Shown here piece after piece: positions 36,348 to 44,876 of a DNA stretch of 64,000 nt. The position numbers were made by a program, and so were the translations under genes. The notes beneath the pieces were generated by a model. That model did no database searches and was not told the origin of the DNA. It saw only the letters and a list, made by a program, of their open reading frames with translations. Each line of letters opens with the position of its first letter. Position 1 is the first letter of the stretch. This stretch comes from an uncultured Bryobacterales bacterium (lineage in GTDB: Bacteria > Acidobacteriota > Terriglobia > Bryobacterales > UBA6623): NCBI GenBank assembly GCA_951813065.1, contig CATOTH010000001.1, positions 558,001-622,000 on the forward strand, written 5' to 3'.

Positions 36348-36676
36348 CTAGTCCGGCTCGTAACCCGGCGGCGGGTGCTGTCCGAACTCGTATCGGGTGA
36401 ACTGGTTGGTCCACTTACGGACGCGGGGCACCCGCTTACGGTACTGCTTCACGTTCCGGCAGGACCGACACACGGTCTTACGGGGTCCACGGGTACCCTG
36501 GGCGTGAAACGTGCAACGGCAGTACTTGCAGGTCCACTCGTATCCCCTGAGCCACGCTCGCAGCGTAGCAGGGGAAACCAGTCTGAATCTAGTTGGGTGT
36601 TCCGGGGCGGGAGGTAACTAGTTTCAGACCGGTTTTTCCGCCCTGGCTCCCACTTCGACCCTGTTGTCCGTTTCAC
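36348..36676 (-). pseudogene. Zinc-ribbon ORF, apparently frameshifted
   Basis: A minus-strand frame ending at TAG 36348-36350 encodes 'YEWTCKYCRCTFHAQG' and 'TVCRSCRNVKQYRKRV', that is two CxxC knuckles of a zinc ribbon, followed by a basic tail ending 'HPPPGYEPD'. In this frame the open part begins at 36617 and contains no ATG, GTG or TTG before the first knuckle. The neighbouring frame, starting at GTG 36676, gives a plausible N-terminus ('KRTTGSKWEPGRKNRSETSY'). The two could be joined near 36571-36577 (TTTCCCC on the coding strand). This suggests either a frameshift mutation or an unusual CTG start at 36581. The function may be DNA or RNA binding in the phage-like island. Confidence 0.45.
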
Positions 36677-36827
36677 CGGGGGCAGTGGTTTGCCCCTGTG
36701 ATCCCGGCAGAACCCGTGTATGGCGAGATATGTGTGACCGTGGGAGCGTTTTCTCGGGGTGCTCCAGGTAGGCCGCTCTGAGACGTTGCTGCTCGGGGCG
36801 TCTAGCCAGCGCCTCGTTGCATGTCAC
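36624..36827 (-). CDS. Short ORF downstream of portal, unknown function
   Basis: A GTG at 36827 follows a perfect GGAGG (36836-36840) by eight bases and opens 67 codons ending with TGA 36624. The product starts 'TCNEALARRPEQQRLRAAYL' after the initiator. It is basic and hydrophilic, with one Cys, and matches no family I know. The good ribosome-binding site and its position 79 nt after the portal gene argue that it is real, but the second half overlaps the possible N-terminal frame of the zinc-ribbon ORF. Confidence 0.4.
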   Translation of the reverse strand: MTCNEALARRPEQQRLRAAYLEHPEKTLPRSHISRHTRVLPGSQGQTTAPGETDNRVEVGARAEKPV

Positions 36828-36906
36828 TGTTGGTACCTCCGAAGTGTGGCGGGGCGTCTGGCACGACTCAGCGCCCCGCCGTTCGGCTGGCGCGACGGGG
36901 AGGGTG

Positions 36907-37872
36907 TCACGCCAGACCAACCCTTTCCAGTGTGTCGGACAACGACACCCCCGCATCGGTCAAAGACTTGATTGCCCTGCCTAGTGTCTGGCTGTCGAAC
37001 CCGGACCTCAGACGCTCGAAGGACAACGCTACCGGCTGCTCCACCTTGGCGGTTGCCTCGGCTGCCACAAGCTCGCCCAGGTGCTCCACGGTCAAGGTCC
37101 ATCTGCGCCAAGCTTCCCTGCTCGCCTGTTGGCTATCACCGGCGAATAAACCCGGCGCGAATCCGCACGCCGACCAGAGTGCGGTCGTGAGCGCGGTGGT
37201 CCAACGTAATGCTTGCTCGGACGGGTCGAAGCCGACCCGGAGGGTATGCGCCATGGTCGCCTCGCCGATGCCTACCCCCGTGGACTTGCCCCGGATCCCG
37301 GCCAGTGTTTGGCCCAGCTTCCGTGCTTGTTTCGAGGTCAGATCGCCCTGTAGACCGAAGAGCGCGCCGACAGGGGCCTTGGCCTGCTCGGCTGCCCGCT
37401 TGAGTAGCCATCCGAGGGATTCCACGTCCGCCCCGGCTGAGGCCAAGGGCGAGGCACCCCGCCACGGGGTGCCCGTCCGGGCTCCGTACCGCACGTGTAG
37501 CACGTCAGCGGCGGGTACCGTCTCGCTTTGGGTACGAGAAGGGCCAGACAAGTCAAGCCGGTAGGTCCAGCCGCTTTCGTACGGGCCGGAACCGGTCACG
37601 GTGTGACTGCTCGCGGGGGTCACCATGAGACCGGATTGCCGCGCCTCCAACAGGCCCACGAACTCGCCCCGTAGCAGCAACTCCCGGCCGACCTGGGCGA
37701 GCAGCGGTGGGGTCAGTACCCGGCGGACAGATAGCGGCTCCACATTCGCCAGCGACAAGGACCTGCCCCACAATGCAGCGGCGGTCTCCACCGCTCCAAG
37801 TTCGTGGAGCGCGGTCACGGCTCCGCCCGCGTTGGCGAGGATCTGCTGTACGACCGCAGCTGTCGCGACCAA
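36907..37872 (-). CDS. Phage portal protein, HK97 type (N-terminus interrupted)
   Basis: The open frame from TTG 37872 gives 321 residues matching the body of small HK97-family portals: 'ALHELGAVETAAALWGRS', 'VLTPPLLAQVGRELLLRGEFV', 'ADVLHVRYGARTGTPWRGASP', 'LGWLLKRAAEQAKAPVGALF', 'CGFAPGLFAGDSQQASREAW' and a normal end. Portals form the dodecameric DNA gateway of the capsid. The same frame continues upstream as 'PSLRERFRWTKSLE' before an in-frame TGA (37876-37878). A ribosome-binding site AAGGAG (37925-37930) lies before that piece, so the original start was probably there and a nonsense change split the first residues. No terminase, protease or capsid gene is beside it. Confidence 0.8.
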   Translation of the reverse strand: MVATAAVVQQILANAGGAVTALHELGAVETAAALWGRSLSLANVEPLSVRRVLTPPLLAQVGRELLLRGEFVGLLEARQSGLMVTPASSHTVTGSGPYESGWTYRLDLSGPSRTQSETVPAADVLHVRYGARTGTPWRGASPLASAGADVESLGWLLKRAAEQAKAPVGALFGLQGDLTSKQARKLGQTLAGIRGKSTGVGIGEATMAHTLRVGFDPSEQALRWTTALTTALWSACGFAPGLFAGDSQQASREAWRRWTLTVEHLGELVAAEATAKVEQPVALSFERLRSGFDSQTLGRAIKSLTDAGVSLSDTLERVGLA

Positions 37873-37952
37873 GGCTCATTCGAGCGACTTCGTCCAGCGG
37901 AACCGTTCTCGCAGGCTGGGGAGGCTCCTTGGGACAGTGCCGGACCCTCGCG

Positions 37953-38957
37953 CTACTCGAGCAGCAGCGCGGGGTCAGGCCCAGCTCCGTCATGCAGCTT
38001 GACGGTGTGGAGGATGCTCTGCTCGGGGACCGAGACGACGTAGCACGTATCGGAATCCTGCACGCAGGTAAGCGCCGTGACGTCATCATGCATCTCCAGT
38101 GAAACGGCTGGACCGGCAAGTTCGACCCGGCCGACTTCCTGCATGGACTCAACATCAGCGAATCCGACCGCCCCGGCAATCAGTCCATAGACGAGGGTCT
38201 TGTCGTCTCCGGCCAGCCCGCAGCGCACTGGCGATCCCGGTGTCGAAATCTCACCCAACACGGCCCAGCGTGCGGTATCGATCACAACGATCTTGTTGCC
38301 GTCGCGGTGAGCGACATAGAGCTGCGATCCGTCTCGGTTCAACGCTGACCCCTCGGGCCGGTCGCCCGTCTCGAGCAGTTCATGCTCGCCACTGGCGATG
38401 TCAATCTTTGATACCGTTCTCGAACGCGCGTTCGATACGTAGGCGGCCGTGGAGTCAGCACTACAATGCACAATGTGAGGCGTTTCGCCGCCCGTTGGAT
38501 GCGATTTCGTGACCAACCGCCGGTCGATATCGATCACCAGGAGCTGATCGGGATTCTCGGTCGTGACCAGCAAGGTCCCGTCTGCACAAACATCGATCCC
38601 GTGGGGGCGGTGCCACTGGCCAAGATCCACTTCGCCGATCCTTGTCCGGGCTTCGATGTCAATGATCGAAACCTTGTTCCCCCCCTCGCCTGCATTCTCG
38701 ATCCGCATCACGCCGTTGTCGGTCACGAAGAGTCGGCTGCCGTCCGCCGAGCCCGCGATCTCATGGGGATGGTCGCTGACTGCCACCTCGTCCAGCAACT
38801 CGCCATCGAGCGTGTACCACGCCAGAGACTTCGCGGCTTTCTGGGAAGCCAGCAGGATCGGACCCGACTCCTCGGCGGGCTGCGGCGCCTCCTTGGCAGG
38901 CTGGCCGGAACAGCCGCACCACAGCAACAAGGCAAGAGCAATCGAAACGACTCGCAT
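37953..38957 (-). CDS. YncE-like YVTN beta-propeller, exported
   Basis: ATG 38957 (TAGGAG nine bases upstream) gives 334 residues with a signal peptide (MRVVSIALALLLWCGCSG). The Cys pair may serve as a lipoprotein anchor, although the lipobox is atypical. Propeller blades repeat the YVTN pattern: 'VSDHPHEIAGSADGSRLFVTD', 'GQWHRPHGIDVCADGTLLVTT', 'AYVSNARSRTVSKIDIASG' and 'GSQLYVAHRDGNKIVVIDTA'. The open frame extends to 39098, but without a signal. Ligand or partner is unknown; such proteins often sit in the envelope and bind proteins or metals. The phage-like island begins only a few bases after its stop, which itself looks natural. Confidence 0.83.
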   Translation of the reverse strand: MRVVSIALALLLWCGCSGQPAKEAPQPAEESGPILLASQKAAKSLAWYTLDGELLDEVAVSDHPHEIAGSADGSRLFVTDNGVMRIENAGEGGNKVSIIDIEARTRIGEVDLGQWHRPHGIDVCADGTLLVTTENPDQLLVIDIDRRLVTKSHPTGGETPHIVHCSADSTAAYVSNARSRTVSKIDIASGEHELLETGDRPEGSALNRDGSQLYVAHRDGNKIVVIDTARWAVLGEISTPGSPVRCGLAGDDKTLVYGLIAGAVGFADVESMQEVGRVELAGPAVSLEMHDDVTALTCVQDSDTCYVVSVPEQSILHTVKLHDGAGPDPALLLE

Positions 38958-39110
38958 GGAAGTGGGTCTCCTACGAACGGAAAACGAATAGACGAATACG
39001 GGACACCCCGGCTGGTCGCCCCAGGTCGGCGAGTGCCAGACCCGGCATCCCGTTGTTTCACGCGACGCATAGGAGGTGGTAGCCGTCACTGGAATCAAAG
39101 TCGGCCTACG

Positions 39111-42059
39111 CTACCGATGGGTGATCCACATCGGGCTGACCCAGACGATCTCGCCATCAACCTGCTCGCCTCGAACATAGTAGTACGAGGTATCTCCTCG
39201 CTGGGACGTGTTGTCCGTCCAGGTCATCTTCACTTGCGGGGTCCCTGGATCCACCGAATGCACATAGCGACCGTCCTTGATAATCGAGACCCTTTCAAAC
39301 TCAGCGGTGCCGACCAGTGCAATCTCGAGCTTCGGCGCCTGGTCCGTCTCGAATTCCTCGCCCATGAAGTGCCCGCGGCTCCGCACATCGGCGAGGATGT
39401 TGTCGGTCGCCCCGTAGACCCTGCGTTTGCGAATTGCCTCGAGCAGCGCTTCCCGGGTTGGCTCGGTCACCCATATATTCGCGTACGACATGTGCGTTGA
39501 AATGTGGTCGCTCGAAGCTTGGAACCCGAGTCGATACCCCTTCGCGAGCGCGTTCGAGACGAATCCCAACGGCCTCCAGCCACCAATGGAATCATCAGCC
39601 GTGTTGGTGCGAGGCCCGTCCGGGATTTCGTAGCTCTGCCGGTCGCCCTGGTAGATTTCGACCCAGGGCTCGATCTCGGGGTCGTTGTCGCGCCAGTCTG
39701 TGCCCATGCCCGTCCCTGACGTATGAACCGCAGCGAGCCCTTCGTATCGCCGGAGGTAGCGGTACAGCATCTGGGTGTCGGGAGCGGGATCGGCGGGCGA
39801 ATCCTCGGCGGTTCTCGGCAGCCGCGGCAGGGGGCGAATTCCTCGTTGTGCGAACAGCAGATTCCGGTGCCCCTCTGGGTAGCGCACGCTTCGCTCATAG
39901 CTGAAGAGCGTGACGAACTTGTCGGCCAAGTGGAAGGCATCCGACTGCTTCTGCGTGCGCCACCAAGGATACTCGCGATAGCCGTTGTCGTGGTCGCAGC
40001 AGCCGGCCCAGTCCATGTAGGACGCGTCGATGAAATAGCGCCAGGCATCGACGATGCCGCCGTCTCGAGCTCCATCTCCGCTGATCGCGGTGTGGCGGTG
40101 GAACTCACCGCGCATCAGCCGTAACGTCTCGTCACCAAGGGTCACCCGATAACCCCGCATCATCGAGACCTGTTCGAGCTCGTCCTCCACCGCGGCTATC
40201 GGTGGCATCGGGCTCACAGCTGGCGCCGTCTCCAGTTCGTAGTCTCCGATCCCGGGCCCAGTCTCATACTCATGCGCGACCAGGTCGTAGTCGAAATCGT
40301 TTCGGTTCGCGTTGCGCCGGTCAGCATCGGTGAAGCGATGGTCCGTCGTCCCGACGATCAACAGCTTCCCCGCGCCAGCGGCTGCCAGAGCCGGTCGTTG
40401 GTCGAGAATCCCGTCCGAGCGTCCGAGAAAGACCGGTCCCTCCCAGACCTCGCCGTCGAACCGCGCCACGTGCTCGAACCACTGTGTGCCGAGCGGCCCC
40501 CAAATGTCGCCTGCCGAGGTCCGAAATGCCAAGAAGACGTTCCCCGACTCATCGATCGCCAGCCGAGGATACCCTTCACGGGCGATTTTGCCGCGGGGGT
40601 ACGGAGTCGAACCGGGGGCGCGCCGCGAAGCCAACTCGGGGTCGGGTTGCGGAGAATACTCCGAATACCTGCGTCGCCCTGGCCCGCGGTTGTTCGGGTT
40701 GGACGCGGGGACGCTTTCGAACACTTCCGCAACGGGCGCAGCCGGCCTGTACAGGCGCTCGCCCTCAAGCACCTTCACTCGAACAGTCGTGTCCTGGTAA
40801 AGCCCCGAACCTGTTGTCTCGTAGGCACCAAAATCCTTGCCCCAGCCAGCGAACGACTCCTCGTACGCAACCCAAAGCCGGTCTTCCTTGTCGAACGCAA
40901 CACTCGACCGCGCTTCGAAGAGAGGACTGGTAGCCACCGCGGTCGGGTCGTCCATCTCCATCTGACGGTCATAGGCCATCCGGCGCACGAAAACGTCATA
41001 GTTCCCGCTGTCATAGGTGTCCCAGGAAACGGCTACACCCCCATTCCCGGCGGCCGCAATCTGCGGGGCCCAATCGCTCTTATCCGAAGTCGAGACCCTT
41101 TGCTCGGCCGAGAATCCGTCACCCGTTTGCCGTGCGACCAGAACATCGAAGCTTCCCCGATAGCCCTGCCACGCGATCCACACCATCCCGTCGGACGCGG
41201 TCGCCGCGACCGGACTGATGTCGGACCCGGGATGGGTCGTAACGCGCCGCTCGACCGACCAGCGCCCGCGGTCGCGGTAGCTGGCGTAGATATCGAAGTT
41301 CTCACCCACCTGTTTCGACCGGATGACCCACACCCTTCCGTCTTCGTCGACCGCGACGGCGGCGCTGTAGATGTCCTCGCCCCCTTCGCTGACAGGCTCG
41401 GGCGCTCCCCAGGCCCTCTGGGCGATCGAATACTCGCGCAGCCATACTCGATCCCCTCCCACTGGTCGCGCGAGAGGATCAAAGGATTCAGGTTCGGACT
41501 GTAGCTGGCGGCGCCACCTCTGCCCTCGATCCCCGTGAGTGAACTCGACGTAAGCCATGTACACGGTGTCGCCATCGACAGCCGTAGCTGGCAGGTCCTG
41601 CTCTTCCACTGAGTCTGTGAGCACCGTCACAACTGGAATGCGCTCGACAGATACACGCCCTTCCAGCAGCATCTTGGGAGTTCCGAACGCAACATCGGAC
41701 GGCCGGAACGACATGTCACCCTGCTCGGTCCGGATCCGGAATCGCGGATCGGCATCCAGGGTGTCCGCGAGAACATACACGCCCGTTTCAAGGGCGGGGT
41801 AACGATCAGTGTCCGAATTCCCGCGCGTTAGGGCCACGCGGCGCGTCGCGAGCCTCCAGCCCGACCCACGGACCGAGTCATCTCGTCCCAACCGCCATCC
41901 GGAAACATCGAGGATCCGTGCCCCTGTCGCCTCAATCGACCCATCCCAGCGGGCCGGTTCCTCTTCGCCAACGCCGAATAGAATGCAGTACTGAACCGTT
42001 TCCGCGTGAATCAAGCCGGGAATCATCAGCACTAGAGGTAATAGGTGTCGCATTGCCAT
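39111..42059 (-). CDS. Secreted BNR-type propeller fused to a PHP/DUF3604-like hydrolase
   Basis: The protein has 982 residues, signal peptide about 1-19 (MAMRHLLPLVLMIPGLIHA), GAGG ten bases before ATG 42059. Residues about 150-480 contain sialidase/BNR-like repeats ('DIYSAAVAVDEDGRVWVIRS', 'DISPVAATASDGMVWIAWQG', 'WAPQIAAAGNGGVAVSWDTY'). After about 640 the sequence changes to a DUF3604-like PHP domain: 'MRGEFHRHTAISGDG' (metal-binding HxH), 'WAGCCDHDNGYREYPWW', 'GLAAVHTSGTGMGTDW' and 'QASSDHISTHMSYANIW'. It is predicted to be an exported metal-dependent hydrolase with a propeller for binding. It lies 153 nt upstream of the YVTN gene on the same strand. Together with the two CehA-like genes it makes three PHP-type exported hydrolases in the window. 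Confidence 0.78.
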   Translation of the reverse strand: MAMRHLLPLVLMIPGLIHAETVQYCILFGVGEEEPARWDGSIEATGARILDVSGWRLGRDDSVRGSGWRLATRRVALTRGNSDTDRYPALETGVYVLADTLDADPRFRIRTEQGDMSFRPSDVAFGTPKMLLEGRVSVERIPVVTVLTDSVEEQDLPATAVDGDTVYMAYVEFTHGDRGQRWRRQLQSEPESFDPLARPVGGDRVWLREYSIAQRAWGAPEPVSEGGEDIYSAAVAVDEDGRVWVIRSKQVGENFDIYASYRDRGRWSVERRVTTHPGSDISPVAATASDGMVWIAWQGYRGSFDVLVARQTGDGFSAEQRVSTSDKSDWAPQIAAAGNGGVAVSWDTYDSGNYDVFVRRMAYDRQMEMDDPTAVATSPLFEARSSVAFDKEDRLWVAYEESFAGWGKDFGAYETTGSGLYQDTTVRVKVLEGERLYRPAAPVAEVFESVPASNPNNRGPGRRRYSEYSPQPDPELASRRAPGSTPYPRGKIAREGYPRLAIDESGNVFLAFRTSAGDIWGPLGTQWFEHVARFDGEVWEGPVFLGRSDGILDQRPALAAAGAGKLLIVGTTDHRFTDADRRNANRNDFDYDLVAHEYETGPGIGDYELETAPAVSPMPPIAAVEDELEQVSMMRGYRVTLGDETLRLMRGEFHRHTAISGDGARDGGIVDAWRYFIDASYMDWAGCCDHDNGYREYPWWRTQKQSDAFHLADKFVTLFSYERSVRYPEGHRNLLFAQRGIRPLPRLPRTAEDSPADPAPDTQMLYRYLRRYEGLAAVHTSGTGMGTDWRDNDPEIEPWVEIYQGDRQSYEIPDGPRTNTADDSIGGWRPLGFVSNALAKGYRLGFQASSDHISTHMSYANIWVTEPTREALLEAIRKRRVYGATDNILADVRSRGHFMGEEFETDQAPKLEIALVGTAEFERVSIIKDGRYVHSVDPGTPQVKMTWTDNTSQRGDTSYYYVRGEQVDGEIVWVSPMWITHR

Positions 42060-42328
42060 TGGAGATATCCTCTCAGCGCCCCTATTCTAGATTGGACTCC
42101 CAGTCTGGAGAGCCCACGATGTCTTGAGAACTGCCGATGCGATTCGGCCAAGAGCCCCCGACATCGAGGACTTAGTCGAACTGTTCCCGCTCCACGCAAG
42201 GATATGTCGGCCTGCCGGCTACTGCAAGGAGGATCGCGCGGCCCGCAAAGGGCGGCACCGGCTTTAATTCGGACGGCGCTACGCATGCTACTCCGGTTCT
42301 GGCATTCTTGTTGGAGCGAGGTGCATTC

Positions 42329-43381
42329 ATGCCGAAAAGAAGCCGATCCCGATTGATCCGATTGCTGGCGCTATTCACGATGGCAGGTGCCAGCCTGCAG
42401 TTGCCCGCGCAGCCGTACCCGAACCCCTACCGGATGGTGGAGGATTGGGCAAAGTTGCCCGAGGGCCGCAACCCGGGAGCAATTGGAGGCGTCGTCATCG
42501 ACCCTGACCAAGAGCACGTTTGGGCGGTCATTCGCTGCGATGCCGGTCCGGAGAAATTTGGTTACGAGTGTCTCGACTCCGACCTTGACGCAGTAGTGAA
42601 ATTCAGCTTGGAGACCGGCGAGACCGTCGAGAGCTTCGGCGGCGGCATGTTCATTTGGCCGCATGGCATTGATGTGGACCCGGACGGCAACGTCTGGGTC
42701 ACGGACGCGGCGAACGCCTCCCGAGTGCCACAGGGAGAGCGCGGGCACCGGGTCATCAAGTTCAGCCCGACTGGCGAAGTGCTCATGACTCTCGGGACAC
42801 CTGGAGTGCCGGGCGACGGACCGGACCACTTCAGGTCTCCCGCTGATGTCGTGGTCGCGGACGATGGCTCAATCTTCGTCGCGGACGGTCACTACAGGGA
42901 CGGCAACAACCGTGTCGTGAAATTCTTGAAGGACGGCCAGTTCATCAAGTCCTGGGGTAAGACGGGCTACGGTCCTGGCGAGTTCCATGTGCTTCACGCC
43001 CTCGCGTTCGATTCACGGGGCCGCCTGTTCGTTGCCGACCGGGAGAACAATCGAATCCAGATTTTCGATCAAGAGGGGGAGCATCTCGCGACATGGACTC
43101 AGTTCGGGCGCCCGAGCGGGATCTCGTTCGACGCTCACGACAACATCTACGTTGCCGACTCCGAGTCCGACGACGTTCAGAACCCGGGGTGGGAGATGGG
43201 ACTGCGCATCGGAGATGCCAAGATGGGCTGGATACGCTATTTCGTCCGTTTCCCTTGGGGAGACCCGCGCAGCACCAGGGGGAGCGGTGCGGAATTCGTT
43301 GCCGCCGACGACGAAGGCAACCTCTACGCCGGCGAGCCGTTTCGCCGGGTCCTGCAGAAGTACGTGCGGGTGATGCCCTAG
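42329..43381 (+). CDS. NHL-repeat protein, exported (PAL-like)
   Basis: ATG 42329 is chosen over TTG 42308 because GAGG precedes it and a signal peptide follows directly (SRLIRLLALFTMAGASLQLPAQ). The 350-residue protein has about six NHL blades: 'MFIWPHGIDVDPDGNVWVTD', 'FRSPADVVVADDGSIFVADG', 'FHVLHALAFDSRGRLFVADR', 'NRIQIFDQEGEHLATWTQFG' and 'GISFDAHDNIYVADSES'. The order and the 'PHGIDVDPDGNVWVTD' motif resemble the peptidyl-alpha-hydroxyglycine lyase half of peptide-amidating enzymes, which bacteria carry as propellers of unknown role. It is divergent from the BNR/PHP gene with a 269-nt gap. Confidence 0.85.
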   Translation: MPKRSRSRLIRLLALFTMAGASLQLPAQPYPNPYRMVEDWAKLPEGRNPGAIGGVVIDPDQEHVWAVIRCDAGPEKFGYECLDSDLDAVVKFSLETGETVESFGGGMFIWPHGIDVDPDGNVWVTDAANASRVPQGERGHRVIKFSPTGEVLMTLGTPGVPGDGPDHFRSPADVVVADDGSIFVADGHYRDGNNRVVKFLKDGQFIKSWGKTGYGPGEFHVLHALAFDSRGRLFVADRENNRIQIFDQEGEHLATWTQFGRPSGISFDAHDNIYVADSESDDVQNPGWEMGLRIGDAKMGWIRYFVRFPWGDPRSTRGSGAEFVAADDEGNLYAGEPFRRVLQKYVRVMP

Positions 43382-43942
43382 CGCACATTCGACAGATTTT
43401 TCGGGACATGGGGATGAAACTCCTAACGGATAAAGGAACTTCATCGTCCAGGCTCTGCCACACCCGGGTCTAGGTAACGACGCCAGCTCGCGACCCTGGA
43501 AACACAATCGCTTACGCGCGGGTATGTCAACAACATGGGCTATTGCTCGGTCTCGGGACGCTCGCGCGCCTCATCGGGAAATTCTGCCGCGGTTCTCGGG
43601 CGTGGACAACGCCACAACCCCGCAACGGAGATTCCCCTTCCAGGTCCCCGGAGACCCGGGGCTGCCGCGCCGTGATGAAGCGTCCCAACGCGTCGGCCGG
43701 ATCGAGCATAAGGGCGGCCTCACGGACATCATGGCTCGGACGAGCGCGCTCGCCTTGTAGCGCATCCGCCCGACCGTACCGCCGCTGCCGAATTGCTGGG
43801 CAACGGGTCGGTCCCCGCACGTTCTCTCAGGTCACCCTTCGTCGATTGAACGCACGCGCCGCTGGTTTCTCCCTGCGCATTTGAAGCCGTCAGATGGAGG
43901 CATCCACTCCATCGCTCTCGGCTTGATTGCGGACCGCATCCA
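43382..43942. other. Intergenic region, no gene seen
   Basis: These 561 nt lie between the NHL gene and the convergent cupin gene. Short overlapping frames on both strands carry no motif. No insertion-sequence end, repeat or structured RNA was recognised. Confidence 0.4.
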
Positions 43943-44308
43943 TCAAATGCGCTCCAATACTCGAACGGTTCGCTCATTGTCCACGTTGCCGGTATTGAGC
44001 GTCGTGTTGGGCTCCAGAAGCACAACCTCGCAGGGTTCCTCGGCGACGGGTCTGTGCTCGACACCATGCGGGACGATGATGAACTCTCCCGGCCCGAGGA
44101 CCTGAGCCTCCTGGTCGCGAAACCCCATCCGCAGGCGACCCGAAATCACAAGGATGAGCTCATCTTCCTCATCGTGTCTGTGCCAGACGAACTCGCCCTC
44201 GAGCTTGACCAGCCTGATGTGAAAATTGTTGATGTCGCCAGCAACTCTTGGCGACCAGGTTTCCTCGAACGCGGCAAACCCGTCCGCGAGATTTACCTTG
44301 GTTATCAA
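43943..44308 (-). CDS. Small cupin-domain protein
   Basis: The 121-residue single cupin has the HxH..E metal motif in 'FVWHRHDEEDELILVISGRL' and the second motif 'PGEFIIVPHGVEHRP'. The start appears to be TTG 44308, preceded by a G-rich stretch (AGGGGG); no ATG fits better. Small cupins of this type are isomerases, dioxygenases or sensor-like proteins, and no function can be assigned. It stands alone between a gene-poor stretch and a transposase remnant. Confidence 0.85.
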   Translation of the reverse strand: MITKVNLADGFAAFEETWSPRVAGDINNFHIRLVKLEGEFVWHRHDEEDELILVISGRLRMGFRDQEAQVLGPGEFIIVPHGVEHRPVAEEPCEVVLLEPNTTLNTGNVDNERTVRVLERI

Positions 44309-44536
44309 ATCTGCCCCCTGAATTCAGGCACTCCAACGAGGGCATTGGCCCACGTTATCACGCCTTCGAGCGTGGAGTTTGGGTGCATTCGGCGTCCAGA
44401 GTCCGGAGGGACGAGCAGCGTCCCGGACCAAGACCCCGAGGCGGCTCCCTGACTATGGACGCGAATGCGCCCGGATGGAGCCTACCCCCGCGCAATCGGA
44501 AGCTGCCCATGCTTACGGAAGAGATCGTTCAGTGCC

Positions 44537-44779
44537 TCACCTAGCAGGGACGGGGCCGTCCGTGCCTGCATGGCACCGTGCATGCGTAGCTGGCGTTGGA
44601 CGGCCTGGGAGAAGTGGCCGGCGATCGTAGTACCCCGCGCGAAACCCGCTCCGGCGGCTGGTACGCCCGCTCTTGCCCACTCCCAGCAGTTCCGTCATCT
44701 CCTGCTCGAGATCCTCCTGCACTGTCCTCTGGATCAGTTCCCGCGCCCAGTCTTCATCCTGCCGCAGGATCGCTTGCAA
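44537..44779 (-). pseudogene. IS256-family (mutator-type) transposase N-terminal remnant
   Basis: About 53 residues, 'ELIQRTVQEDLEQEMTELLG' and 'SGRTSRRSGFRAGYYDR', match the conserved N-terminal part of IS256-type transposases, where the usual pattern is 'E..E.TEYLGA.K.ER...R.GYRNGYY.R'. After 'YYDR' (about 44620) the sequence leaves the family in all frames. The catalytic DDE part is absent, and no terminal repeats were seen. It is a dead remnant located just beyond the 3' end of the moxR-DUF58 group. Confidence 0.72.
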
Positions 44780-44876
44780 CGACGCTCTCGGCGTCGCACC
44801 CTGCTTGGGCTAGCGCTCAAAGCTGGCAGCACGGAACAGCCCGAATCGTTAACGAGGTCGGGAAGCAGCCGGAGTC

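Larger units (their letters stand above)
35640..37952 (-). mobile_element. Small phage-derived or accessory island
   Basis: Between the acyl-CoA synthetase and the YVTN propeller gene lies about 2.3 kb of minus-strand genes unlike their surroundings: a phage HK97-type portal, a 67-codon ORF with a strong ribosome-binding site, a zinc-ribbon ORF and a small membrane protein. No integrase, terminase, capsid or protease gene accompanies the portal. No flanking direct repeats or tRNA were found, so the borders are approximate. It is probably a leftover of a prophage or a compact satellite-like segment. Confidence 0.55.

Noticed and set aside
36571..36577. Canonical -1 slippery heptamer
   Set aside because: In the upstream frame the run is read TTT CCC C, not T TTC CCC, so it does not fit the standard slippage geometry.
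36907..37930. Alternative genetic code (TGA read as an amino acid) in the phage-like island
   Set aside because: Neighbouring frames of the island use TGA as ordinary stops, so a single nonsense change is simpler.
40272..41504. 410-codon plus-strand open frame
   Set aside because: It is a shadow of the BNR/PHP fusion gene on the minus strand, whose motifs are clear.
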